Shown: in pieces, positions 10,773 through 22,900 of the stretch
Numbering within the stretch: position 1 is the first letter of the stretch
How the letters are laid out: each line of letters opens with the position of its first letter
NCBI GenBank assembly: GCA_000729835.1
Contig: JFHB01000227.1
Location: 1-48,074 of the forward strand
Reading direction: 5' to 3'
From: Atkinsonella hypoxylon
Lineage: Eukaryota > Ascomycota > Sordariomycetes > Hypocreales > Clavicipitaceae
DNA length: 48,074 nucleotides
The notes under the pieces: generated by a model
Told to the model about the DNA's origin: nothing
Databases searched by the model: none
Seen by the model: only the letters and a program-made list of their open reading frames with translations
Translations under genes and position numbers: made by a program

Positions 10773-11268
10773 GTTTGTCGCCTCAAAACCAAACCCCTAA
10801 ATGACTATGCAGCCTACACTAAAGTGAGCAACAATGTAGCGCACGTTAAGATCGAAGAGGATTAGCAGAGAGCGAGATATTTAACGGTGTATACTATTAA
10901 ATAATAGTAAGCAAGAAGATTAAATAGTATAAAAAGGCAGAAATAAAATATTAATTGCGGCTTAGAAGATATATATATATAAAAGGAGCTAAATGTATTA
11001 AAGAGTTAAGAGAAGCGTTAGTGTTAGTAAAGTAATATCTCTTAAGTATTAAGTGTTGTAAATTAAAGCAGGCTAAAAGATATTAATTAATTAAAAGAGC
11101 AAAAAAAAAAGCCTAAAAAGAATTAGCAGAAGCTGCTTATACGCTTACTTACTTGCTTAAACTATCTAGATGTCTAGGCAATACACACTCTTATAGAGAA
11201 AATCTATATATAGTATCCCTTATAAAGCTAATATAAGAGCGCAAGGGGGTAACCCTGCTGCAACATAA
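10773..11268 (+). mobile_element. MITE-2, junction copy
   Basis: This copy has ends GTTTGTCGCC and GCAACATAA with TA on both sides (10771-10772, 11269-11270). It is about 496 bp, with an A-run expansion near 11101. Its left flank is Gypsy-2' but its right flank is unrelated sequence, so this is not a clean insertion into Gypsy-2'. Either a deletion followed the insertion or two MITE copies recombined. Confidence 0.72.
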
Positions 11269-11270
11269 TA

Positions 11271-12129
11271 CCTCCCTAGTTACAAATAAGCTTATAAAGT
11301 AAGACTTATAAGTAACTTAACCCTCTAGCTAATTCCCTTAATCCTAAAGTCTTAATCCTTTTATCTTCTATAACAGCTTTAGTGTCTTTAGTGTATATAG
11401 TAGCGTCTCTCTTACTAGCAATAGCGTTCTTATAGCTAAGCGCTTTCCTTTATAATAAGTAACTCTTTCTTAGCGATTTACACTTTATTTAGTTGCTCTA
11501 GATATAATTAAATAGTGTCTTTTATTTACCTTAATTATCTCTTGCTAAGCGCTAGAATAGAAAAGAGCTAGCAGTATAACACTAAGGTTTATATTAGTAA
11601 TAGAATTATAGGCTATTATAGGCTGTTTAGCAATATATCTTTAAGCTAACGCTTCTATTTAATCCTTTATAGTGTAGTATTCTCTAGCTTTAAGCGCTTA
11701 TTTTATTGCCCTTATAATCTCTTTATCCCTTTACCTAGATTTCTGCTTCTACGCTAATAGTTCTATAAAACGTAAAGACAGCAGCTAATACTTTAAGTTC
11801 TATAATTGTTGCAAAAGCTAGTTCTTACTGTAAAATTCTATTTAATCTTTTTATATAAGGTCTTATAGTATACTAGAAATTCTAGTAGAAACCTCTAAAT
11901 TATTTAACAGTAGTAATAATAAAGGGCTTTATAAATTAGTTATAAGCTGTAGTAGCACCTTAAACGTTATAATTAAAGACTTCTTTTGTGCAAAAGGGAG
12001 TAGCTTATAATATATAAGAGCCTAGCTAGGCTTACTTATCTGCATTAAAAGATGTAAACGCTGTTCCCTTACTGTTATTGCTGCTTTAATAGTTCTATTA
12101 TAGATAATAGAATTGCTATTAAACTAAAC
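11271..12129. other. Unassigned RIP-degraded repeat, left part
   Basis: This 0.86-kb AT-rich stretch shows no recognisable domain. It is the left side of the target into which Gypsy-1C inserted; its right side resumes at 20235. On the minus strand its far end could be read as a Lys/Gln/Arg-rich coil-like tail such as some pogo/Fot1-type transposases carry, but RIP makes this too weak to name. There is no second copy in the window for comparison. Confidence 0.4.
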
Positions 12130-12134
12130 AGCAG

Positions 12135-12457
12135 TGTAATAGACTGACCTAGTGGCTGCTGCTAACTAGCGTCTATAATAAGAACTATATTCATAGGGGG
12201 GAAAGGAGGAAGAGAGAAGGAACTAGAAGCCTCCCTATACCTCTATACTATATATCTAGGGGTAGGTCTATCCCCTTAGGAGCCCCTTTTAGTATATACT
12301 CTATAGCTAAGGTTCTCTCTCTAGGGCCTAGTGAAGCCTAGCTAACCCCTAGATAAATGCAGCTTACTTCTATCCCTTTACCTATATAGATCTTTATCTC
12401 TCTTCTGCTGTTCTCTCTCTACTAAAAAACCTAAGCCTAAGGCTTAAGTCTATAATA
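12135..12457 (-). repeat. Gypsy-1C 3' LTR
   Basis: This 323-bp LTR matches 19907-20229, 36312-36634 and 41485-41807. Its left edge TGTAATAGAC is set by the AGCAG duplication, and its right edge reads TATAATA, a RIP form of TATAACA. It keeps some TG and CA sites lost from the other copies near its left end. Confidence 0.92.
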
Positions 12458-12459
12458 TA

Positions 12460-12475
12460 CTCTCCTTCTTCTCTT
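12460..12475 (-). other. Gypsy-1C polypurine tract
   Basis: In element orientation a 16-base all-purine run (AAGAGAAGAAGGAGAG) ends 2 nt before the 3' LTR. Position and composition fit the plus-strand priming site of an LTR retrotransposon. Confidence 0.7.
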
Positions 12476-13479
12476 AAGCCTTATAATAATCCCTTTTATT
12501 GTATATAGTAGGTACTATAGATAGTAGCTAATACTCTATTTACTCCCCCTTTATATTTCCTCTATTATTTACTTATAAAAAAATAGAAGTATAACGTCTA
12601 CGCCTAGGTGCTTTACTTTAGCTGCTCTATTGCTGCACTAACGCACTAGTTATTGTTAGTGTAGCGTTATAGAGCTAATATATAAACAAATGTTTGCTCT
12701 ACTCCTCTTCCCTCTAATTGCCTATAGCACCTAAGCAACAGCTGTTAATTGCTCTACTAACTAACCTATTAGTTGCATTATAATAGGTTAATTACGCTTC
12801 TCTCTACTTAATTATACTCTTCTAGGGTCTATTAACTCTCTGCCTCCCTTTACTTTATAATTCTCTATATATAGCTATTAATTATTTGCTTATTATATAG
12901 GCGCTAGCTGTAATGCTAGTGTTACTAGCGTATAAACTGCTTATATCTTTAGGTCTTCTTACGTTTAGAGCAATTATTATATAGCAATCTCTTTTATTAA
13001 CTAGAAGGCACTCTCTCTCTCTTATTCTTATTGTTGTTATAAACAGTTATTAGTTATATATAACCTATTTATATATAAGGGGTGTTGTTAAGAGTGTAGA
13101 GCGTAAATAGTTATTGTTAGTGTTATTCTTTTAGCGCACAATAAACTAATAGCTAGTAGAGTGTAAATAGTTATTATTATTATTATCCCTTTAGCGTGCA
13201 ATAAACTAGCAGCTAGCTCTTAGCTGTTTCTAATATAAAAATAAATAATTCCTTTTCTCTCTTTTTTGCCTTTTTCTTTCTTCTTTATATTATATTTTAC
13301 CTTTACATTATAAATAAATAATTCTATTGTTACTTCCTAAAATTCCTTCTTACACTATATAGCTACTACTGCTCCTTTTAACGTAAAAGAACTCCTTTCT
13401 ATTGCCTTTAAACAGGATTTATTTAACTATAAGTAGCTAGCTAATTAGAACTATAATATATTATTCTATTAGCCTAAAG

Positions 13480-14811
13480 TACGCTGCTCCTTTATCTATA
13501 TATAGCTTATTCCCTTACTAACCTAGAATATATTTAGAACTTTAATAGCTATATTACTAGTGCTAGTGCCTCTACTGCCTCTACTTCTATAGCGCTAATA
13601 GTTCTTTATTGCTGCTATATCTATAGTTTCCTTATATAAAAGAACTTAAACAATTTAGAGCTATTTAATAGCAATATCCTTAAGGATATTTATATACTAT
13701 ATTGTAACAACCTTTATAAGAAGAGCTTATATAACTATTGTTCTAGCTAAGAGAAGGGATACTAACTATATATATAGGGGTATAGAGGCTATATCTAGAA
13801 TCTAAGCCTCTTTACTAAGCATTCTTACCTATAGTATTACTTTACTAAAATGTAGAAACTTACTAACTAAGGTTTTATAGTTAAGTTTATATTAATTCTC
13901 TCTTACTCTAGCTAGCTTACCTACTAAACTATTCTTACTTATAAGTTCTTAAACGTTTATAATTACTATAATACTATTCTTAAGGATATACTTACTGCTA
14001 ATTATATAGAAAAGGAGGTTACGCTCTCTTCTTCTTCTTATTATATAACTTAAGCTAGTAGCTCTTTTACACTTACTCTTCTTTCTTCTACAACCTATAA
14101 GAGCACTATAGCTTCTATTATTCTAAAGAATAATAAGTTTAACCTTAATAAGTATAAGTATATCTCTATAGACATTAATAATAACTTCTTATTCTTTTCT
14201 ATACTTACTACTACTACTGCTATTACTATACTCTTATTGTTGCCTCTACCTATACTTATACCTTATTATATACTGCTAACCTCTACTACTACTATCTCTC
14301 TGCTACTATATAAGGCTTCCTTACTGCTATATATTATCCCTTTACCCTTATAGAATAACCTTAAGGCAATACACTAGGAATATACCTGCCTTTAGGTAGA
14401 GCTTAAAAGCTTAAACTGCTTATAGTACTAATTGCTATCTATATTTCTAGAGCGTATAACCTTAACCTAGCCTACTGCCTCTTTAGCTTTCTTCTTCTCT
14501 ATTTTTCTCTCTCTTAAAACTATACCTTTATGCTTAAGGCGTTAAGCTATTTAAAATATTATATTCTTACCTATACCTACTAAGGTAAAGCCTTAACCTA
14601 AAGCGCTAGTTATATTCTTACCTACTTTAGCTCTTATACCTTCTACTAGCGCTGCTATTCTAGCTCTAGCTTTTACGCTACTCTAGGGACACTATATAGT
14701 TTCTTTAGCTTCTATTCTATAACTGCTTAAAGAGCAATAGAGCGCCTTTTAGGTAGTTATACCTCTATACTATAAGCACTAACGCCTCTTTACTACTTAC
14801 TAAGAAATTTT
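13480..14811 (+). pseudogene. Antisense ORF of unknown function in the chromovirus
   Basis: A plus-strand frame, antisense to the retrotransposon genes, can be followed for at least ~440 codons between pol and the 3' LTR. The stops in it are TAA or TAG, as expected from former Gln or Trp codons. Codons checked at 13664, 14012, 14582 and 14762 are all in the same phase, so no indel breaks it. A hand count gives about 20 AAG against about 6 AAA lysine codons, unusual for such AT-rich DNA and typical of real fungal coding frames. The translation shows a Tyr/Leu/Lys/Cys-rich first third, Ser/Thr-rich linkers at about 14030-14110 and 14200-14300, and a Leu/Pro/Thr-rich end. A T-rich tract (14813-14844) separates it from the end of pol. 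No family was recognised. Its true start and end are uncertain. Confidence 0.5.
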
Positions 14812-14849
14812 CTTTATTTTATTTTTTTATTTTTTATTTTTTTTATAGT

Positions 14850-17800
14850 TATATAGACCTCTATAAAGAGAAGTTTATTTTCTTTTATTTTTTAGTTAAA
14901 GGTAACTAAGTTATTATTAAAGTCTATATAAAATTTTACTATACTTTTACTAAGTTTATTATTAAATTAAGTATCTCTTTACTATAACTTAAATTAATCT
15001 AGTACCTCTATATTAAGAAAGTTTTTTAGTAGTTTCTATATAAACTAAATAAATTCTACCTACTTAATAAGCACTTAATAGTGTTTTCCTTAGCCTAAAG
15101 CGTTTTTAGCAGCTAAAATTTTCTTTACTCTATATTCCTTAAGGGATAAATTAGTATCTATTGTAGTTAGCTTAAAATTAAGCCTTAAGTTTGCTAATTG
15201 CTAAAAAGGTAAAAGGTTTATTACTGCTTACTTAATAAGGTTAATATAGAAGACTAGGTAAATTTCTAGTAAAATATCTAACTTTATAGTTAAAGGTATT
15301 AGTATATTTATAACTATATACTTTACTATAATCTAATTAAGCTTCTAACTTAAGTAGTTTATTTTAATATAATAAAGCATTAGCTAAACTAAGTTCTTTA
15401 CTTTATACTATTCTACTAGCTTATAGCTTCTATTTAACTGCTTTTACTGCCTCTACTAGGTAAAGTTAATTACAGCTTAAGCAATATTTATGCTTTTCTA
15501 TAGCTATTTAAGGAACGCTAAAGCCTGCCCCTTATATAAAACTTAGAACTTCTCTTTATCTATAAGCTTTTAGATAAAGTCTATATTATACCTATATATT
15601 GCCTAGTTTAAACTTATACTAGTTACTAAGAAATTTCTATTATTAATAGCTAGCTAATATATAGAGAGATATTTAGGCTAGTTAAACTACAAAAAGGCAA
15701 CTATAACCTATAGAATTACTTATACTTTCTAATTAACTCTCTCTATTCTACTATTTATCTATAGATAATAGAATATAGATAGTAATTATTTAATTCTAAT
15801 AAGGCAATAAAGAGTAGTCTAAAAGGTGCTTAACTAATTTAAACTATAGTTAAAGATAATTTATCTTAAGAACCTATAAAACTACTACTAATAATGCTTA
15901 AACTACTAGGCGTATTTCTCTACCTCTATAGAGGTTATTGCCTTTAACTGTATATACTTTAAAAGTTAATTAGTAATAACTATTAAGTAAGAGAGTACAG
16001 CTTAGTTTAGCGCTAGTAAATCTATTATAAAATCTATAGAGATCTATAACTAATACCTATTTAGCGCTAGAATAGGTTGTAAGAGACCTTACTGCAACCT
16101 CTTACTCTTTTAGTTGCTATAATAGTAGTAGTTTTAAACGTACTAAGTAATATCTTAGGATAGCCTATTCTAGTAATAGTTGCATATTAATGCCTAAAAT
16201 GTAGTATTTTGTTTTAGGTAGCCTAATATTAGCGACTTATATATTCTATATATTAGTATAGTAGTTAACAGCTTATACTTAAGGACCTAGAGGCAGCTTT
16301 AGTAGACTAGTGCCCCTTATACATTAAGAGTGTAGTCTATAATCTATTTTTATATTTTTACCTCTAATAGAAACCTTCTTTCCCCCTTTTAGACTATATT
16401 TAACCTTATTAGGTATACTAGGTCTTTCTATACTTCTTAGTTCTATAGGTTCTATAAGTGTTTATCTAAGAATAGCGTTATTCTAGCTAGCACCTATAAA
16501 ACTACAGCTAGTTAACTTTCTAGTGTTGCTTTACTAGCTGTTTCTATTCTAATATTCTCTATAACCTCCTCCTTCTCCTCCTTATCTCTATAGAGAGTGC
16601 TAAGGCAGCTAATAGAGAGAGGCTAAAGAACTTAGCCTATCTATAGCGTTACTCTATCTTAATTCTACTCTTATTATAATAATACGTTTAGTTGCTCTAC
16701 TTATAGCCTTAAGTAGTATTATAGGTAGTAGTTAAAGAGAGAGAGAAGCTCTATCTACCTAGCTTAACGCTTAAAGATCTTCTATAGAAATATAAAGTAT
16801 TCTAGATTCTTATAGTCTATAAGGATTATAAAGGGATATACTACTCTTTATAACTTTACTGCTTAAGCTTTAAGGCAAGATATTATTGCTAAGAGTTTCT
16901 TATTGTAAATAGTATAGTTACATTAAGCTAGAGATAACCTAGCTAAATAGTATACTATAGGCTGCAGTACGCTAGCTTTATTATATTAGAATAAATAGCT
17001 ACTAAAGGCCTCTTTTAAGCAATTAGCCTCTACTACTGTATCCTTCTTAGAGTTCTATTAGACTAAGACTAAGTATAAGGTAAAGGCCTCCTTAAGCCTT
17101 ATAAATAACCTCTTATATTTCTCTATCTATTAAAATAGAACTTCTTTCTTTATTAAGTTAACTAAAGGCTCTATAATATCTAAGAAATCTAATATAAAGT
17201 TGCAGTAGAAGTTTATAAATCTAAGGAAGCTTTATACCTCTTACAATCTAGTAGAAGCTTACTACTTCTAAATAGCTATAATCTTCTCTAGATCTAGGTA
17301 TATCTCTCTTTCTGCTATAACTATAAAGCTAAGGTATTTAACTTTAGTTGTAGTAAAGCAGTATTTCTTAAGATTTAAGTATAGCTTTACTAACTGCAAC
17401 TTTTCTAGGATCCTTTATACCTTATATATATAGTCTTTCCTAGAACCCTTAGTGTAAATAAGGACGTTATTTAGATAAGTAGTTATATAATCTCTAAAGG
17501 CCTCTTCTAGTGCACTATTAATATATTGTTAGAATATAGCTAAAGTCTCTACTAACCTAAAGGGGTAAACTAGCTATTTAAAGAGGCTAAACTAGGTGTA
17601 AAACGCTATAAAGTGCTTCTTACTGTTTACTATCTAGATTCTATAAAAGGCTAACTATATATTTAGTTTAGTAAACTAGTGCACCTTTAATAATAACTTA
17701 AGCGTCTTCTTTATTAAGAGGAGTAAGTAATAGTTTTATTCTATAATCTTATTAAAGGCTTAATAATTAATATAGAATTACTATTCTCTACTTAGCTTCT

Positions 17801-18600
17801 TAGCTAAAAGAATAGGTACTACTGCTAAGAAGAAGCTAGCTTAAATTTATTCTTTATTTATTAGGTTTATTACTTACCTTTTAATTTCTAATAAATAGTT
17901 CTATAGTATATTATATAGTAGAGCCTATAGCAGTAATAGTAAGGAGCTATTTAGCTGCTGTTTTAGCCTAATATAGTAATCTAGCCCCTCTTTATATAAT
18001 AGAAGGCTTTAGGCCTTCTCTTCTTTAAAAAGATTATAAAAGTTCTCTAATTTAAGTAGTAGCATTAGTAGATTAAGGCCTTTTAGGGATATTTATAATA
18101 ATAATATAGAGGTAATTTCCTAAAGGCTTATAGCAATAAAACGTATAGCAACCTCTTAGCTCTTACTCTATTTTATTAGAGCGCTATAAACTACTGCTAA
18201 TATTAGTCTTATTAGGTCCTTAACGTCCTAAGCTCCTACTACTTAAATTATAAGGCCCTTAGCCTTACCTACTAATAGACTTTAGCTAGCAGCGTTAAGG
18301 ATAATTCTATTATAGGCTAACTATAGGCTTCTAAAGATATAATCTTAGGTTAAGCTTAAGATTATATAGGTTACTACTAGGAAGACCTAGCTGTTAATAT
18401 TTGCCTATAAGCAAACTAAAGAAGTAATTAAGGCGCTTCTTTAGTAGCTATTATAGAACTACTATTTAACCTTTACTGCTGTTTATACTATTCTTTTATA
18501 TAGCAATAGAACCTACTTTAGACTAAGGTATTACGCTAAACTCTTACTTATTGCAGTAAAGTAGTTATATCTACTATCTATTTATACATTATAGAACAAC
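14850..18600 (-). pseudogene. Gypsy-1C pol (PR-RT-RNaseH-IN-chromodomain), degraded
   Basis: Minus-strand order, with coordinates approximate: aspartic protease ~18560-18150, RT ~17850-17300, RNase H ~17040-16700, integrase ~16330-15300, chromodomain ~15142-14990. The RT catalytic box, YLDD in Ty3/Gypsy enzymes, reads YLNN at 17477-17466, so both metal-binding aspartates are lost through G-to-A changes. The integrase retains a recognisable DFI-type core segment near 16010-16040. The chromodomain begins with a Tyr-Arg-Val-Glu-Glu-Ile-Leu stretch typical of fungal chromoviruses, whose chromodomains direct insertion to marked chromatin. Many TAA/TAG stops replace Gln codons. Whether gag and pol were one frame or joined by frameshift cannot be told. 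Confidence 0.85.
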
Positions 18601-19867
18601 AGTTAGTTAAAGAGTATAGAGATAAAGAACAGTAATATATCTATTTTCTTAGTTATCTCTCTATATTCTTCTTCTAGCTACCTATTAAGTAAGGGTTATT
18701 ATATTATTTATATTACCTTTACCTCTATACTAAGCTTAAGGCTAAAGGTAAGCCTTTTTCTAACTTATTAGAGTTCTTCTTCTATATATTATCTATTGCT
18801 ACTACTTATACGCTAGTTAACTCTAGCTTACATTCTACTAGTTACTATTTATATCCTTAAATATAGTGTTAAAACAATTTACACTAAAGGTATTATCTCT
18901 TTTAGCAGTATTTTTTAAGTTTAGCCTTAAATATCTACTTTACTTATAGAGTATTCTTATTTAGTTATCTTACTCTAGATTTCTTTATGCTCCCTTTCTG
19001 TCTCTATTAGATTTCTATAGCATTAACCTTAATTATTTTAATATTACTATTCTAGGGCTCTTTAGCGCTAAAGCTGCATTTTAGCTAGTGTTATTCCTTA
19101 ATGCAATATAACTTAAGGTTTAATGTAATACTATAGTAGCGCTCTACTACTTAAAGGTAGTTATAATAGAGAATATCTCTCTTTATACTATAATCCTTTA
19201 TTTTCTTATTAAGCGCTATTTATAACTTAGCTAACTTTATGCTATTATTCTAGTTAGCCTCTTCTACTAGCGCAATTTTCTCCTTAAAATAAATATAGAA
19301 TTCTATAAACTACTTATTATTACTCTATTAAAGCTAATTAAGCTTAATTAGGGCCTAGTTCTATTAATAAGGATCTATAAATACTAATTCTAAGTAATTA
19401 AGGAACCTCTATATATTATATCCTCTTACTTTACCTACCTTATAATAGGTAGCTACTCTCTACTAAACCTTAGGCAATAAGCTTTAGTATAGATAGTACT
19501 ATTAGTTCTATATTGTGCCTATAAAGGTGCTATTAGCCTAGAGCTTTTAGGTAATTACTATTTACTAGGCCTAAAAGCTCTATTTATTTCTATTATAAGG
19601 GTTTACTATAGGTAAGGGCTTCTGTTTAGGTTCCTCTAGCTACTAGCTTACTGCAGCTTAAAGCTACTCTTCTTTCTATATATAGTTTATTGTAAAGCGT
19701 TATAGTTCCTTTATCTATAGAGATTAGCTCTTAACTAATTCGTAAAGCGCTGCAATTTCTGCTGCTTTCTAGCTAATTTCTTTTATATTTTCCTTTACCT
19801 CTCTATAGAGGTTAAAAGAGTGCTTAGGCTAACTAGTTAAGCCTTTATTGCTATAACTAAACAACAT
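18600..19867 (-). pseudogene. Gypsy-1C gag, degraded
   Basis: The frame starts at an ATG (19867-19865), 40 nt inside the 5' LTR edge. Copies A and B have ATA at the same place (36674, 41847), so C keeps an ancestral start they lost. The N-terminal part is Lys/Glu/Gln-rich and helical in look. A single CCHC zinc knuckle (Cys-X2-Cys-X4-His-X4-Cys) is recognisable near 18897-18856, with some Cys codons changed to Tyr. The knuckle would bind genomic RNA in the particle. Stops at former Gln codons inactivate it. The boundary with pol is approximate. Confidence 0.75.
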
Positions 19868-19906
19868 TATTCTTACTAGTGTTCTATCTATAGAATAAAT
19901 ATAGTA

Positions 19907-20229
19907 TATAATAAACTAACCTAGTAGCTACTACTAACTAGCGTCTATAATAAGAACTATATTTATAGAGGGGAAAGGAGGAAGAGAGAAGGAACTAGAA
20001 GCCTCTCTATACCCCTATACTATATATCTAAGGGTAGGTTTATCCCCTTAGGAGCCCCTTTTAGTATATACTCTATAGCTAAGGTTCTCTCTCTAGAGCC
20101 TAGTAAAGCCTAGCTAACCTCTAAATAAATACAGCTTGCTTCTATCCCTTTACCTATATAGATCTCTATCCCTCTCCTGCTGTCCTCCCTCTACTGAAAG
20201 ACCTGAGCCTAAGGCTTGAGTCTATAACA
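19907..20229 (-). repeat. Gypsy-1C 5' LTR
   Basis: This LTR is exactly 323 bp, like its partner. It ends TCTATAACA next to the right AGCAG duplication. The left edge is TATAATAAAC, the RIP form of TGTAATAGAC. Its right ~70 bp keep several TGA, TGG-like and CpT sites and look less mutated than the rest. No convincing tRNA primer site was found in the bases just inside the LTR. Confidence 0.92.
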
Positions 20230-20234
20230 AGCAG

Positions 20235-22900
20235 CAATAAACTAATTTTCCTAAAGTTATATAAGCATTTATCTATTAACCTCTATTAACTATTTAATTA
20301 CTTAATTATAATTACTTAAGGTAAATTTCTAGGCATTAAGCTCCTTTAGAATAGGAATTCTACTACTAGTTGTCTATAAGTAATATTTTAAGATAAAACG
20401 CTTTATAGTATCTTCCTAGAGGTAGCTAAGGTTAAAGCCTATAGTCTTAGCTTTTTTAATAACTATATACCTATTTATAAAACTAAGCTTGTTTACTGCT
20501 ATTATGCGCAGAACTATTATAACCCTATTAGTACCTTTACAGTAGTTGTAAGACTAATTAATAGAGTTATTAGTTATAACTTAGTCGTAAAGGTGCAGTT
20601 TAAATTTATTCTCTAACGTTTAAGTAATTCTATAGTTACTATATTAAGTGTAAGGTATATTGTATAAGCTGTTGCTAATAAGATTAATTAGAAAATACTT
20701 AACTAAACAATAAAGCATCTATATTAAGAAGGATAAATAGGTATATCTACATTCCTAATTGCTCTTCTGCTTATAATATAGTACTAAAATTGCCTAGAAT
20801 AGGTATAAATACTAAAGAAGCTGTAAAGTTTATACTTAACTATAGACTACAGCTTTAAACCTTTTAATTCTGCCTTTAGGTTCTATATTAAAGTAATAAT
20901 AGTATCCCTTTAAGCAATTAAAGATAAAATAAGTTTAGTAATTATTAAAGAAAAGAAAGCTAGTAATAAGTCTTTACTTACTTATTTTGTTGTGTAAGGT
21001 AGAAGGGTTATAGCTTATATTATAACAGTAGGAAATAAGTTAAAACCTATCTTTAATTCTATATACCTTTTAACCTATAAGTTTTATAATCTTACTTTAG
21101 TTTATCTCTTCTATATTAATTATAAAAGACTTCTTAAAGATAACTGCTGTATATTTAATCCTATAAATAACAATTCTTACTATAGTAGTAAGCTAGAATT
21201 AATCTAACTATTTACAATAAGTTTCTTACTTAAAGGACTTTATTAAAAAGCTATAAACATTATTAAGATAATTAAACTAGATTGCTAGATTCTAGCTAAG
21301 CTATATTAACTCTATAAGCCTAAAGTTATCTAAATTATAATCCTAATAAAGTAATAAGCTAAAAGGAGGCTACTTAAAATATTACTAAAAGAGAGGCAGC
21401 TAGCGCTTATAGAGCTTCTTAAGAGGTAAATCTACTTAATCTTACTCTTCTATATAAAAGAAATTACTAATTAGCTTATAGACTTACACTATAATATAGT
21501 ATATTAGTAGGTTCCTTAACGTCCTAAAGTAATATATTTATCCCTTATATATAACTCTAAAGCTAGTCTTAGAAATAGGTTTTTAGTATTTATTTTCTAT
21601 TTTAGCAGTAAAGATTAAATAGCTTTTAAAAAATTAAAGGTAAAAAAGAGCTTAGGTAAATACTTATAATAAAAATATTATAAGAATAAAGGAATAAAGA
21701 GAGAGAGAGAGTAGAAATATAGGCTATATTATAGCTAGTATTATCTTAATAAATCCTTAGTTAATAGCTGTCTATAATTATTATAATTTAGTAGAGGCTA
21801 ACAGTAAATATATACTAAAACTTTAACAGCTGTAAACTTATTAAGTAATTTATAATATTCTCTTTAACTAATTATATTTATTTTTCTTTTTTCTTTTTAT
21901 AACTACCTTTCTATATAGCCTCTTTTTTATTATCTTTATTAGTACCTTTAATTATTTAATTATAGCTAAAAAGCTTCCTTAAAACTATAAGGATCTTATA
22001 AATATATAGAATATTATTAGCAGAAGAATCCCTTTTACTGCTCTCTTTTATTAGGTTACTCTCTCTTAGAATAGTTAAATAGATATCTTTTCTTTAATAA
22101 CGCTTATTAATATAGTAAGTCTTTTATAAAAAAGCTTTTAATTATACTTCTATTCTCTTATTATACTAATAAACCTTACCTCTTTAGTATAAATTTACCT
22201 TTAAGCTTTAAGTCTATAGAGGTAATAATATTAGTGCTAGTAGATACTTAATATACACTAAAGTTGCTTTTTAATAGAGTTCTATACCTAATATACCTCT
22301 AAGAGCTATTAAATTCTTTTACAATTAAAATCTTAAGGCTTAGTTTATTAATAGTACTATAAAAGAAGGCTCTCTTTTATATAAGGTTGCACTAGAATTA
22401 AACGTTAAGAACTTTATCTTTATTCTAACTAAAATAGCTTATTCTTATAGATATTTTTATTATATACTTACTAATTATTAAGAGCACTATAAAGCTCTTT
22501 TAATCTTATTCTTTAGTAAAGAGAATAGTGCATTTTACTCTTATTGCACTAATATATATCTTTAAACAGTTACTTTATTTAGAGAATATATCTACTTTCT
22601 ATTTTATAGCTATACCTCTCTTAAGGATGTTTATAGCAGCTTATACAGCAATTATATCTAAAGTAGCTTTACTGCTGTAAGCTGTAAGTAGTAATTTGCA
22701 AAAGGCTATAGTAATTACAGCTAGATTTACTATAATACTCCTTTTGTAACGTTCTAGGGTAAAGACTAGGTAAATTAACTATTTATCCTTTTAAGGCTTT
22801 AGGAGGTTCTTTATAAGAATCTTTCTCCCTTTATAGTAGTTAATATTTCTTACCCTTTCTCTTAAGCATTAAAACTACTATAATTTCGCTAGAAAATTAA
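20235..22900. other. Unassigned RIP-degraded repeat, right part
   Basis: This 2.7-kb stretch continues the target of Gypsy-1C. A plus-strand frame with only TAA/TAG stops can be followed through about 20560-21680 and reads protein-like, but its AAG/AAA use is unbiased and the minus strand also gives plausible segments, so coding strand is undecided. Another plus-strand segment ends in a Lys-rich tail around an 11-A run at 22926-22936. No RT, integrase, DDE or helicase signature was seen. It could be a DNA transposon or a diverged retroelement. The boundary with Gypsy-2 is approximate. Confidence 0.35.

Larger units (their letters stand above)
12135..20229 (-). mobile_element. Gypsy-1C: complete Ty3/Gypsy chromovirus
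   Basis: This 8095-bp element has two 323-bp LTRs and perfect AGCAG target duplications at 12130-12134 and 20230-20234. In element orientation (minus strand) the LTR begins TGTTATAGAC and ends GTCTATTACA or a RIP variant. Order is 5' LTR, gag, protease, RT, RNase H, integrase, chromodomain, an extra 2.4-kb segment with an antisense frame, purine tract, 3' LTR. RT before integrase is the Ty3/Gypsy order, and a chromodomain after integrase marks a chromovirus. Copies A and B (36312-47711) are the same family on the other strand. It is heavily mutated and inactive. Confidence 0.92.

Noticed and set aside
12091..12134. Possible longer (~350-bp) Gypsy-1 LTR starting TGTTCTAT/ATAGAACA
   Set aside because: The bases beside the left copy C LTR do not match the other copies, and the AGCAG duplication places the edge at 12135, giving 323 bp for all four LTRs.
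14813..14844. T-rich tract as a terminator or LINE poly(A) tail
   Set aside because: It lies inside an LTR element at the end of pol and recurs as an A-run in Gypsy-1B (46869-46882), so it belongs to the Gypsy family sequence.
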